From Nageia nagi (taxonomy: Eukaryota > Pinophyta): 64,000 nt of DNA. The translations under genes were made by a program, and so were the position numbers. Below the pieces are notes generated by a model. It saw only the letters and a list, made by a program, of their open reading frames with translations. It made no database searches and was not told the origin of the DNA. Shown piece after piece: positions 22,513-32,830 of this stretch. The stretch covers positions 62,124,001-62,188,000 of the forward strand of contig JBITNC010000001.1 of assembly GCA_050084985.1 (NCBI GenBank), given 5' to 3'. Positions within the stretch are counted from its first letter, which is position 1, and the number at the start of each line of letters is the position of its first letter.

Positions 22513-24565
22513 TTTCTACATATGGTCGGTATAATGTAACCTCAAGGGTTTGGTATAGTCGTGTTCTCCATTGCTTGTGAAAAGAGATAAATAAGCAAAA
22601 TACATACTATAAAATAAAACTAACTTTTCTAGGCTTCATTGCATAGGCAACAATCCATAGCCAAGAATAGGAATATAAGACTCTTATTCTTAGGGTCTCA
22701 AAATCACAATACATAACCACAACTTAAGACAATACTACATGTATAGCATCTACAAAATATAATAAATAAACACAAATTATGAAGGGAAAAGTATCAATAT
22801 ATTGTATTATCACACATGAAAGCATTTCATACATTGGAAAAATTTGCTAAAATGTTTGACCTTTTGGACCTCTAATAGTCCACTATTTACATGTTCATAT
22901 TTACAATTGGGAGGTTGTCCACCATTACTACACTTAATTATTTTTTTTAAGTAAGAAAAAAATAAGAAACTATTTACAATGTGCAAATTATAATCAAAAC
23001 TATGCTAGATTACATGGTGACTAGGTACAATTAGCGCCAAGGTTTGGAAATTTATTATTTCTAAATTATTGTACTTGTTTAGCCATAATCTCTCTAATCT
23101 ATCATTGACTGCATCTTGTTGCAACTATAACTAATTATTAAGGTATGGCATTCCAACTTAATTGGTACATTTTTTCTCTATGCTCTGTTGGTAGCCATAT
23201 AACTTTTTGCAACCATTTATGGTAATCATTGTAGCTCTCGGTTGTAGGGAATTATGAGGGAAATTAAAAGTGTAACATTAAAACTTAAGGAAGAACTACT
23301 ATTTTCATGTGGAAATGAGTCATGGTTGATACGTTAACAAATCCCTAGGGTTCAAACACTCATGATTAAGTGGACTCGAGTTTTCCCTTAGCTCACTATC
23401 CCTTTCTCAATGTAGCAGATTTTGTTTTCTCTTGGTGGGTTTATTGCTCTTTGATACTTTGCTTTACCATCCACCAAGTTTTAGTAAAAAGTATGATATC
23501 ATCACTTAAAATTGATGGGCTTTGGATAATAGGCTTTTGAAATATCTCATGCTGATTGCTTATGATATAGTACCTACTAATTTATAATAAAGTGTGTGCC
23601 ATCATCGCTCAAAATCAATGAGTTATGAAGGATAGCTATCTGAAATATCTCCTCCTAATTTTATGCAAATGGTAGAACTCTTTCTCCAAAAATCCATAGG
23701 CTTTAAGATATTACCTATTAGTAACCTTGAATTGATAGTGATTCATATTTACAATATTTCTTGAAAATACTTAGACTCTATAATACCTGAATCCTGACTT
23801 AAACATTTACTTCCATTACATGTTACACCATTTCTTGGACATGACTTAAACATTTTGATAGTGTCTTATGACCTCAAACCTATATATAGTTACCAAAAAA
23901 TACCCAATTAATATGTGATCAACCTTCAAGACTTATCTATATGAAAACACTTGCTTTTGAATAAAATAGTAGTTTAGTTACAAAAAAAAATTATTTAAGA
24001 CCTATATACATTAACATTACTTGAACCTCCCTAGAATTAACCAAATTTTGATAAAATTGACCAAGTACAAAGAACAAACACCTTTTTTTAATATTTATAA
24101 AAATGAAAGGGTGGCAAGAAATGAGAATTAAGAATGATTTTATTTGAAAGGAATGAAAGAATAAATAATGATAGAATGTTACCTTGTTTTCAGAGTGTGA
24201 TTCTAAAACAATAATAGAAACCAACTATGAATTGGTAATTCCTTCATCACCCAGATGATTGGTTTTGTAAAATAATACCAAAATTACTTGATAAAGTAGT
24301 GATAAGCAAGATAATGCTTGAATTTAAGATCAAGAGTTCAATTTGTAAGGGGTATGAGAGCACTCATGTGGAGAGGAATCTTCAATAAACTATTATCAAA
24401 ACTTATTAATTCAAATGGAACATAACTTTGAATAGAGACATCTTGTCATTGTATGAAATTCAAATGCAGTCCACTCATTTCAATAAGGTTCATTTCCAAG
24501 TATACTAAATGGTTTAATTTATATATTTCTATTTAGTCTATCAATTCTTATATATTTCTGATAAG
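22513..24565. other. AT-rich stretch without recognisable genes
   Basis: May include the 5' LTR of the minus-strand gag element, but no partner copy is available to define it. I see no protein domain or RNA gene. Short ORFs here are low-complexity. Confidence 0.35.
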
Positions 24566-24570
24566 GGTTC
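24566..24570. repeat. Left TSD of the solo LTR (GGTTC)
   Basis: GGTTC immediately before TGTAGATTCC; the second copy lies at 26,063-26,067. Confidence 0.85.
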
Positions 24571-24749
24571 TGTAGATTCCTACAAAATAAATTCTTTATT
24601 AAAGCCCCGGTATACCTTAATTTCAACCATGGGTTCATTCTTAGATTCTCTGGAGTTTTTTGGAGCGGATAACGTAGCTCGGGATCAGAGTAAAGTTTTC
24701 CGGAATGAAATGGTGACGTGGCGGAAAATAAGATATTCATCTTTCGGCA

Positions 24750-25236
24750 AGGACCAAGTTCCGGAAAAGACGAAGTAAGCACAAGTGTCTCCGGGAAACA
24801 AAGCATTCCGGATATATGAAGATGACATCACGGAAAAGAAGAAGCTCATAATTGCAAAGGAAACCGGAGTCCGGAGGAGATGACGTCAGCAGGTAGCGAC
24901 TTAGTATCCGGAGCCATAAAGGAAAACATTCCGAAGGGAAGAAAGATGACGTCACAGGCGAAACGACGTTCACATTTTGAACAAGAACCGGAGCCCGGAA
25001 CAGATGACATCAGCAAAGAGAAATTTAGTATCCGGAACCAGCGGGCGGGAAATTCCGGAGATTCAAAGGTGACGTCACAAGGAAATATGAAGTTTGCATT
25101 CATAAAGCAAACCGGAGCCCGGAATGGATGACATCATCAAGGAGTAATTTAGTGTCCGGAGCCAGTGAATGAAGAAGTCCGGAGATTCAAGACTGACGTC
25201 AGGCGAAGGGTAAAGATTAACATTTGGGATTAAGAC
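24750..25236 (+). repeat. Tandem repeats in the solo LTR U3 with TGACGTCA motifs
   Basis: About four imperfect units of roughly 110-130 bp, each beginning near an ACCGGAG(T/C)CCGGA phrase and carrying TGAC(G/A)TCA palindromes (for example about 24,882, 24,948, 25,070, 25,193). TGACG is the core bound by plant TGA-type bZIP factors. The array lies upstream of the TATA box, where an LTR enhancer would be. Confidence 0.7.
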
Positions 25237-25490
25237 CGCGCCCAGAGGAAAATAGGCCGCAAGGAAAGATCGAAGAGTCCGAGTTGGAGAATTGAATATT
25301 CCGGGAGAGAAGGAAGTCTGCAAAATACCTGAGTGCCATCATCAGGGAACCGAATCGTCGGCGATCTGCCCAATTTTGTAACAGTCGGCCAAGTGTCATA
25401 TGTAGGTGATATCAGTTCAAGAAGGCCAGAATCTTGCGGCCGTTTTGTAAACGTTTCTATTCTGTAATCTTGTAACTGTTATTAACACAG

Positions 25491-25500
25491 TATAAATATA
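25491..25500 (+). promoter_or_regulatory. TATA box of the solo LTR
   Basis: TATAAATATA with AATAAA just downstream (25,505-25,510), which suggests a short R region. Confidence 0.6.
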
Positions 25501-26062
25501 TGAAAATAAAGAGAAACTAGGGTCGGAAGCCTAGTATTGCCCTTTTCATTTGTTCTCGAAGACCTGTAGCTTCAGTCCGGTACTATGAAACCATCTTGAC
25601 CTTTCTTGTCTAGCACTCGTAATTGTTATTCTTAATTTGGTTACATTGTGGCAGCTTAGCTTGTTTCCTGAGTAATAGTTGCGGGTTGCTAGTATAACTG
25701 TGTCTGCTACATGGTAGAGTAGAAGCTGGGGAGCTATTCAGAGAGTGAGAACTTGTTCTGTGGCTGCGACACTAGATTCAGGCCAAGGTTTCGCACACTG
25801 CGAAAGCCCGCGCTGAACTAGTGATCTACCCCTTTGCTTTCTCTCTCGTTACCCTATCCTTTTACTTCCTTTCTTGTTACCCTATCCTTTTGCTTAAATC
25901 TCTCGCTCCCTACTCTTTTTATCTCTTTCCTGTTACTTTTTCTCTGCCCAATGGATAAGGAACCGGCCTTCTCCGGAGATCAGGCTGCGTCCTACAGTCT
26001 GTTCGTGAACTACTTTGGTTAAGATTGTTCCAGGCGCACATATTACACAATCTCAATCAACA

Positions 26063-26067
26063 GGTTC
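26063..26067. repeat. Right TSD of the solo LTR (GGTTC)
   Basis: GGTTC directly after the terminal CA, matching 24,566-24,570. Confidence 0.85.
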
Positions 26068-27600
26068 TATCTTTAACCAAACATATTGCTTCTAAAAATG
26101 ACATAAAATCATATTCATTTTAGGCCTTCTCTTAGATTCCCTAACATGTACATTATAGAGAAATAAATAGGGGGAGAGAGATGGAGTAAGAACAAGAAGT
26201 TGATGATAGAGGTGAAGCATCATAGGTAGAGATACTTATTATAATAAAATATATATTTCCAAGTATTCTCAATAATTATTCACTTCTCCCCAAGTATTAC
26301 CACAATGCACATTTTCCTAGACTACTCTTAGCAATTATAAGAGAAACTTGATCTAGGTTCAAAATGAATGGTAGCTTTTTGGATAAAGAACCATATGGGG
26401 TAGAGAAAAAGTTAGGTTTGATAAATGTAGGGTAGAGATAAAAGGATGGGGCATCAGGTTTATGACTTCTCAAGTCACTCTCATGATAGTTTTAAAATGT
26501 CCACAATACAACCTTTCTCTATAATATGGTCTCCCACTATATTTGTAAGGTAACAACAATAGTATAAAATAAAATAGTACTATCATATTCACATTCCAAG
26601 GAACTTAACAATAAATTTAACTCCTCTTTAGATAAAATCAAAATGCTACATGTATGTATTTATGAAAATCATCAAATAACTCAAAATAAAATTTTAGCAA
26701 CTAGAGGCTAAAATCTAGAGAGAGAGCACATAGAATTTAATAATGGAAGAATGAGAAGGGATTATAGAAATTCCTCATTGGATAAAAAGCCAATAAGAAG
26801 GAGATATGTGTGTTTTCCTCAAAATCCCTAAGGTATTTATATGGAAAAATTGATATAACACTCCCAAATAATTAACTATTGAGCCGCCTCAAACTTCTTT
26901 CTCATAGGGGACATGGGAACTTTTATTTTGTGGTGAGATTTAATCAATTTTGTTTATAATACACAAGGATTAAATATTCCCTCAATTATTTTATATACCT
27001 TATGCAAAATTTCAAGGTATTTGGAGAGGAGAAATATTTAAGGTATAGGGTAGACTAATAATTCTTTACCATCTCATCCCTAAATAAATTATTTTTCACC
27101 CATCTTAAAATTATTGCAAGTAAAAGTGAAATACCTTAGTGAAAAATTTAAATTTAGGTATTTAGAAAATTTAATTACAATAATCAAAATAATTAATTAA
27201 TTTGCTATAGAAATTAAAAATGAACAATAATTATTTTGCAACATAATTTTACCTATGGAGATCGCTCATCCTGTAAGGTAAATTTTGTTAATGCATACAA
27301 AAACATTACAAACATAATAAGGAGCATGTTTTATGCACAAAATTCATGTGATTCAATTATATGATTTACAAAAGTCTCTATGGGATATCATCGATTCAAT
27401 AGTCAATAATTTCCTCACTCTTACGATCCATTCCCATAACCAACTCATCTTTGGTTCCCTTTGCTAATCAATCTGACTCCCATGTTGAGTCAACCTATAA
27501 CCTATGTCACAACAACCTCAAAGATAACATCAAACCAATATAAATATTATTTATATCCATTCATAATTCATTTCATAACATAAATGATCTCAAATCTAAT
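26068..27600. other. AT-rich stretch without recognisable genes
   Basis: No domain, RNA gene or LTR pair seen. Short purine tracts only (GGGGGAGAGAG near 26,170). Confidence 0.4.
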
Positions 27601-27908
27601 TCAAATTCCTCGAGGGTATCTAAGTCATACTAAGTGTAATTGGATGGGTTACAAGTTAATGTAATTTCTCTATGATCTATCCTTATTTTAAACTATAATA
27701 ATAGGTGAAACACATGGCAATGTACTAGATTGTATCATGCCTTAATCCAACATCTCTTGAACTTTCTTCTTAATCTCCTCTTCTTATAAAACCAATTTGC
27801 TATATAATCCTATGTTAGGAAGAGGGGAGTTAGGTAGAAAATAGATTTCATGTTGAATGTACTACATAGGTGGAAGTCCTTTTGGCTCAACATATACACT
27901 CTAAAACT
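27600..27908 (-). pseudogene. Element H2: start of RT of a minus-strand Ty3/gypsy element, 3' side of the element II insertion
   Basis: The minus strand from 27,908 downward reads VEPKGLPPM, YIQHEIYFLPNSPLPNIG, EEEIKKKVQEMLD, GMIQSSTLPCVSPIIIV and KDRS, with stops between. This is the conserved N-terminal RT entry of Ty3/gypsy pol (family pattern: ...DLPP...IQH.IDLIPG..LPN....EE..E...QV.ELL..G.I..S.SPCA.P...V.KKD). The upstream half of the same element (gag-PR) lies at 40,506-42,000, so element II split it. The RT palm is not visible further down. A 68-bp part (27,640-27,707) also occurs at 48,050-48,117. Confidence 0.72.
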
Positions 27909-27913
27909 CCTGC
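27909..27913. repeat. Left TSD of element II (CCTGC)
   Basis: CCTGC immediately before TGATGAG; the same five bases lie at 40,501-40,505 right after CTCATCA. Confidence 0.92.
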
Positions 27914-29470
27914 TGATGAGGCGTCAATTCATCATTTAATTTTGTCAATCCTGAGTTGGTGTACAAGGCTATATGCAGTTGAGGACTCTGTTTTATCCCT
28001 TGTTCTACTTGGAAAATTCAAATTTCAATCATACAATAATGCTAAATTCAGACTTGCAGGACTTAAAGTGGAAAGATAAAGTTGCATTAAACTGAAGGAA
28101 ATGGAGAAAACACACACACTAAACTGCTATTGAATACTTTGCAGAAAACTGGAAATTGACATGAAACAAATAAGAGATCTCTACCAGTAGGAGTGGGCCC
28201 CCTCTTCCCAGTAGAGACTCACAATTAAACACAGTGTTAAAGAATTATCACACCTTTTTATTGCTTTTCCCAAACGTACTGGTATATTCTGATTACAAAA
28301 AGCTAGTCCCTCACTTTCTGTCACTAAGTCTCTATTTATAGGCTTATTAATGCTTTTTAACTAATCCTTCTAAATATATACTATTTGACCTATTCATTTG
28401 GGTCATACAATCCTTCTTATCCTACGCTGTCTGCTGATATTCTGGAGATAATTCTGTAAAGATTAAGTCTAAAACAGAATTAGTTACTTTGTCCTTAAGA
28501 CTAGTTCCTAATCGGAATAAGTCTACTTGACTTCTTCTTTGGCTCCCCTAGTTTCTCTAACTGATCCACGTTCTTCTCTGTCTTCAATGTAGCTTCATCT
28601 TAGCTCCGTGCGTTTGATTCTTCTATATTTCTGGAACTATAACTCCGGAGCCTTTCTGGCGCTATATTTCAGGAATCTTTCTGGAGCTATATTTCAGGAG
28701 CCTTTAAATGATTTCTCGGGGCCAGACTTGAGTCGCTTTCTGGTGCTTAGACTGAAGTCATTTTCTGGTGCTTACTTAAGTTGATTTCTGGAGCCTGACT
28801 TGAGTCGCTTTCTGGTGCTTAGACTGAAGTCGCTTTCTGGTGCTTAGACTGAAGTCGCTTTCTGGTGCTTAGACTGAAGTCGCTTTCTGGTGCTTAGACT
28901 GAAGTCGCTTTCTGGTGCTAACTTAAGTTGATTTCTGGAGCCAGACTTGAGTCGCTTTCTGGTGCTTAGACTGAAGTCGCTTTCTGGTGCTTACTTAAGT
29001 TGATTTCTGGAGCCTGACTTGAGTTGCTTTCTGGTGCTTAGACTGAAGTCATTTTCTGGTGCTTACTTAAGTTGATTTCTGGAGCCTGACTTGAGTCGCT
29101 TTCTGGTGCTTAGACTGAAGTCGTTTTCTGGTGCTTACTTAAGTTGATTTCTGGAGCCTGACTTGAGTCGCTTTCTGGTGCTTTCCATTAGACTTCTCTG
29201 GAACTAGAAACTTAATACTTACAGCCATCATTCTTATGAGAAGTCAGAATATATGCTCAGCAAACATTATTCAATCATAAACAGCATTTTTTTTTATGCA
29301 TCAAAATTACAAATAACATTAATAAATGAAAGATCAAACAACTATGCATTCAACATTAAATTAGACAGTTTATAATAATTGGTAATATCATTCAAGTCAT
29401 ATTAGTGTTCCAAATGTCCTTAACATATCAAATAAATGCATCAAAAATGAGACCACTTTGAGTCTCATCA
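27914..29470 (-). repeat. 3' LTR of element II (1,557 bp)
   Basis: Terminal TGATGAG/CTCATCA. A TATAAATAGA box on the minus strand lies at 28,331-28,340, and the minisatellite at 28,733-29,185 lies upstream of it in U3. It differs from the other LTR by scattered substitutions and a few 1-bp indels (for example near 28,590 and 28,645). Confidence 0.92.
28733..29185 (-). repeat. U3 minisatellite of the left LTR (TTTCTGGTGC/TTTCTGGAGC units)
   Basis: About 18 units of mostly 25 bp. Each has a core TTTCTGG(T/A)GC followed by a variable spacer such as TTAGACTGAAGTCGC or CTGACTTGAGTCGC. Four consecutive near-perfect units lie around 28,828-28,925. The array sits upstream of the LTR TATA box. Confidence 0.88.
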
Positions 29471-29480
29471 TTCTCCCCAG
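29471..29480 (-). other. Polypurine tract of element II
   Basis: The minus strand reads CTGGGGAGAA directly before the 3' LTR (TGATGAGACTC), the expected plus-strand primer for reverse transcription. Confidence 0.8.
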
Positions 29481-29614
29481 CAGAAAACATTGCTACTCCT
29501 GTAGCAATCAAAACTGAGCCCCCTTAATTTACCTTTCTGAATCATCACTTTCAGAATCACTGGACTGTGGATCAGAATTATAGTGAGGAGAATTTAAATC
29601 TTTCATCATCAGGC

Positions 29615-32237
29615 TCAGGTCATACGGATATAAGCACTCAAAAATCTTTTCTTTATCTTCATTGATAGAGGATTTATTTTTGTTGGGCCTATACTATCCA
29701 ATCTTGGCCTTTCAACATAATTTCCCAAGCCTTTACTCATTCTCATTTCTATTTCCCAAATCTGAAACATCTGCTGATTTTGGGGACTGTCATCTTGCCA
29801 AAAAGAAGCTGGTTCCAAAACTAATAATGGTCTAAACCGCTGTCCAATCCATTGATAGGGTGCTTTTCTTATTATTGCACACAGTGATTCAACTCTTCTT
29901 TTGCTCCATCTCAGATTATTTGGGGAAATAATTTCCCTTTGCTTATGCTGATCTGTCTGAAAATCCCATCTTCTTTGACAACTGGCTAAAGCCTGATTAA
30001 ATATAGTCTGTGTTGTGCTTAGGCATCTGGTCAAGCACTCATTTAACATTCCTTGGTATCTGTTTAAATCTCTATTTATTTCTGCCATGAAAAGTGATCT
30101 TGCCTCATCAACATATACTGGTTGTTGTCTAACCCAGAAATTATCACTCAAATCTTTGTGTGGGATCTGTTCCATTTCATCTCCCCATTGAATCTGATTA
30201 TACAAAATAGATACAAAAGCTTGTATCTGGATTTCCCCTACAAATACTGCTGGAAAGAATCTTGTGTTACCCCTAAGAATGAAATCATGTACATACAATT
30301 CACACAGGAGGTATCTTTCTTGTTTTGCTGCTTCAAAATATGCTCTGATAAAGTCTGCTCCTGTGTCTAAGTTATATGGCAATCCTTCCTTAATTCTTTT
30401 TACTTGCCATTTCAAAAATTGCTCTTTAAGGTACCTGCTGTACATAACTGAGGGTTGCTTCAGCTGAACAAGCTCATCACATATTCTACATAAATCTATG
30501 ACTGCTTGCTTGATGAGAGGAATTTCTTTGTTCTGCTTTTTTAAAGTTCTAATCTCTTGAGAGGTTTTGAAGTTTGAATCTTCCATTTTTTTCAATAACT
30601 TCTTCTATTTGTTGAACAGTATCTTTTAGCTGTTTTATTTCTTCACTCTGTTTTGCAATTAAATTGGCTATCTGCTCCCCTACTTGTTCAACATTTCGAC
30701 ATTTATCCAAAGAAATTCCCTTTTTGTCTAATTCAGTTGTTAATTGTTGAAGCACATTAGGCAATTCCCTTTCCTTAGCTAACATTGTTTCTAAGCTAGC
30801 ACAATCTTGAAGTAATCGTAAATTCTGTTCCTCTAACTTTGTACTCTTGCTAATAAGAACAGAATTTTCACTCACCAGTTGTGCATTTGCTTGTTCCATG
30901 GCCCAGAGCTGCTTCTGTAATTTTTGGAGTTCTGATTCTGGAGCTGATTCTGGAATTGACTCTGGAGCTGATTTTGGAACTGACTCTGGAGCTGATTCTG
31001 GAACTGACTCTGGAGCTGATTCTGGAACTGACTCTGGAACTGACTCTGGAGCTGATTCTGGAACTGACTCTGAAGCTGGTTCTGAGGGTTGAATTCCTTC
31101 TGCTATTAGATCCCATTCCTCAATAGTAATTGGATGGTTACTATCATTTATTTCTGGAGTCTTTTCCACTTGATGTCTTTTCTGTGGGGATGACTCTTTT
31201 TCTTGAGATTGTTTCTTCCTTAACCTTTTTGATCTCCTTTTAGATACAAATTGCAATTCTGCTTCTTCTGGACTGGAAGGAATGTCTTGTGTACCTATAT
31301 TGAAATTTTCCTCTGTCTGAACTATGTTCATCTCCTTAACAGGAATAACCGAAACAGTTTCAATGTGAGAGCTTGATGCTGCCCCGGTTTCTACAGTTCC
31401 CATCTTTAAGACATTATGATCGTCAGGGTTTTCTAAGGGGTATTGCCTCTGGAATTCCTCCCACAGTCTATCACCATTTTCTTTTTTCAAAATAAATTCT
31501 TTGCAGAGTAATGTTATTAAACCGTGGTGTTTTAAGGCAGATGATTTGTTATCAGCTTTTGCCCTAACCTTTGTAGCCATTTTCTGTAAATTCTGGAGCA
31601 CTAACATAGACAAATTACAAGAGGTGTAATTGTCATACCTTAAACATATTAACAGCCTTAGATGGTGCCCCATTAAAGTGGCATATTGCCCTTCACAGGT
31701 GATATACTTCATTATCCATAGAGCTGCTTTTGCCCATTTTTCAGGTAAGGTATTTCGTTTTACTCCTTGAATATGTCCAGAGGTTCTGTACACTTCCGCC
31801 TTCTGTTCTGTACTTGGATGGAATTGTTCCAACAAATTTGGGTAACTGTCTCTTTTCAACAAATTTTCTCCAAGTATTGGTAACCCTGTTAATTCACTGA
31901 TTGAATTCTCAGTGATTGGTATTGTATGGGATCCCAATGTTACAGAGTTTTCCCTCAATCCTTCGGCAAAGTCTAAAACTAACTGCTCGTTATATCCTCT
32001 AAATTTATCAAAAAATTGCAACAGGTCAAACTTTTGGAAGATTTCTACCTGTTCTGCCTCTTTCCTCAATTCCTCCATATTCTCTGGTTCTTTCTTGCGT
32101 TTCATCCCCATTTTGATTTTGACTGCTTTCTGGATCTGGGTTCTGGCAAACTGGCTTCTGGAGCTTACTGTGAGAAATTCCTTTCTGGTGCATGCATGTA
32201 AAAAATGACGTCTGCTGGTTTCGACTTGCTTGTGCAT
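29615..32237 (-). CDS. ORF-X of element II: extra protein after pol, about 870 codons over two frames
   Basis: This is encoded as 562 aa (32,237-30,549) and 326 aa (to 29,615), overlapping by 47 bp. Both frames read as one coiled coil across an A7 run (30,592-30,586), so a 1-nt shift probably split a single ORF. In the first part, residues 60-260 look globular (QFFDKFRGYNEQLVLDF; SISELTGLPILGENLL), 332-343 are basic and NLS-like (SKRRSKRLRKKQ), 384-436 are Ser-Ala/Val-Pro-Glu repeats, and 437-550 are a heptad-like coiled coil. The second part continues the coil for about 40 residues, then a Trp/Arg-rich domain (ERYLLCELYVHDFILRG; WSKRRVESLCAIIRKAPYQW). No signal peptide or membrane segment is evident, so an envelope role is not supported. 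Position matches the post-pol ORF of Athila elements. Function unknown. Confidence 0.75.
30930..31085 (-). repeat. In-frame 12/24-bp repeat inside ORF-X
   Basis: Alternating GCTCCAGA(A/G)TCA and GTTCCAGA(A/G)TCA units on the minus strand encode (A/V)PES. They share the CTCCAGAA core, the complement of TTCTGGAG, with the LTR and spacer arrays. Confidence 0.88.
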
Positions 32238-32532
32238 GTCACCTCAAATTGTTCCCATTAAGATTAATGATATGTATCATTAAGTTCTCGCGTGTTTGAT
32301 GTGCCAGAATGTACAAGTGGTGTCTTTTGCATTTATTTCGTTTGATCAACATTTACTTCTTGGAACACTTATCACGACTTAAACGATTTTACAATTTATT
32401 AACTATCAATTTAATTATTAAATGCATACCTGTCAAGCCACTCTTCAGATGCCAACTGGACTCCATATCATAATGACCATGTGAGAGAAAAGTTTCCGGA
32501 GTTGACGGCAATTCTGAGGCTGACATATCGTG

Positions 32533-32690
32533 CCTTCTGGAGCTGGAGTTAAACACTTTCTGGAGCTATGCTTGACGATTTCTGGAGCTGGTTACAAAAC
32601 AGTTTCTGGAGCTAGTCGTAAAACAGATTCTGGAGCTAGTCAGAAAACAGTTTCTGGAGCTAGTCCTAAACAGTTTCTGGAGCCAGTTTA
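32533..32690 (-). repeat. TTTCTGGAGC array between pol and ORF-X
   Basis: Seven copies of TTCTGGAGC(T/C) spaced about 22-28 bp apart (given as plus-strand sequence), in the untranslated gap between integrase and ORF-X. It has the same core as the LTR minisatellite. Confidence 0.85.
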
Positions 32691-32730
32691 AAAGAAAGAG
32701 TTTAAACTGTCCATTTCCATAGATACACTG

Positions 32731-32752
32731 TTTTTTTTTTTTTTTTTTTTTT
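32731..32752 (-). other. Poly(A)22 tract downstream of pol (poly(T) on the plus strand)
   Basis: Twenty-two consecutive T on the plus strand, reading A22 in the sense direction of the element. AATAAA lies 53 nt before it (32,811-32,806), and a 7-bp hairpin (32,760-32,766 with 32,771-32,777) lies between. Confidence 0.85.
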
Positions 32753-32830
32753 AAACAAGAAGACCATCACTGGTCTTGACTGACTCTGATGATTCAGATT
32801 CAGTCTTTATTTTGCTTCTTTGTAAGCTGA

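Larger units (their letters stand above)
24571..26062 (+). mobile_element. Solo LTR, 1,492 bp, GC-richer than its surroundings
   Basis: It starts TGTAGATTCC and ends CAATCAACA (TG...CA), flanked by the 5-bp duplication GGTTC. A TATA box (25,491-25,500) and an AATAAA motif (25,505-25,510) in the same orientation suggest plus-strand transcription with U3 on the left. No internal coding region lies between the TSDs, so this is an LTR left after LTR-LTR recombination. The composition jump (many CCGGA, CGTCA words) marks it as foreign to the AT-rich surroundings and probably young. Several overlapping ORFs inside are by-products of the GC-rich repeats. The superfamily cannot be told from the LTR alone. 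Confidence 0.85.

Noticed and set aside
24519-25399. Overlapping ORFs of 60-95 aa on both strands in the solo LTR
   Set aside because: They overlap each other in several frames and trace the GC-rich tandem repeats; no domain, and the region is a bounded LTR.
27870-28079. ORF of 69 aa (also seen at 38,797-39,108) sharing ASIHHLILSILSWCTR
   Set aside because: It crosses the LTR boundary and is the LTR edge read antisense to the element; not a gene.
28733-29185. Regularly spaced 25-bp repeats resembling a CRISPR array
   Set aside because: Spacers are themselves repeated, the array is inside a eukaryotic LTR and is duplicated in the other LTR; it is a minisatellite.
30847-31126. Plus-strand and other-frame ORFs of about 81 aa made of (DSGA), (LILELTLE) or (RISSRVS) repeats
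   Set aside because: They are alternative-frame readings of the APES/VPES repeat of ORF-X on the minus strand.
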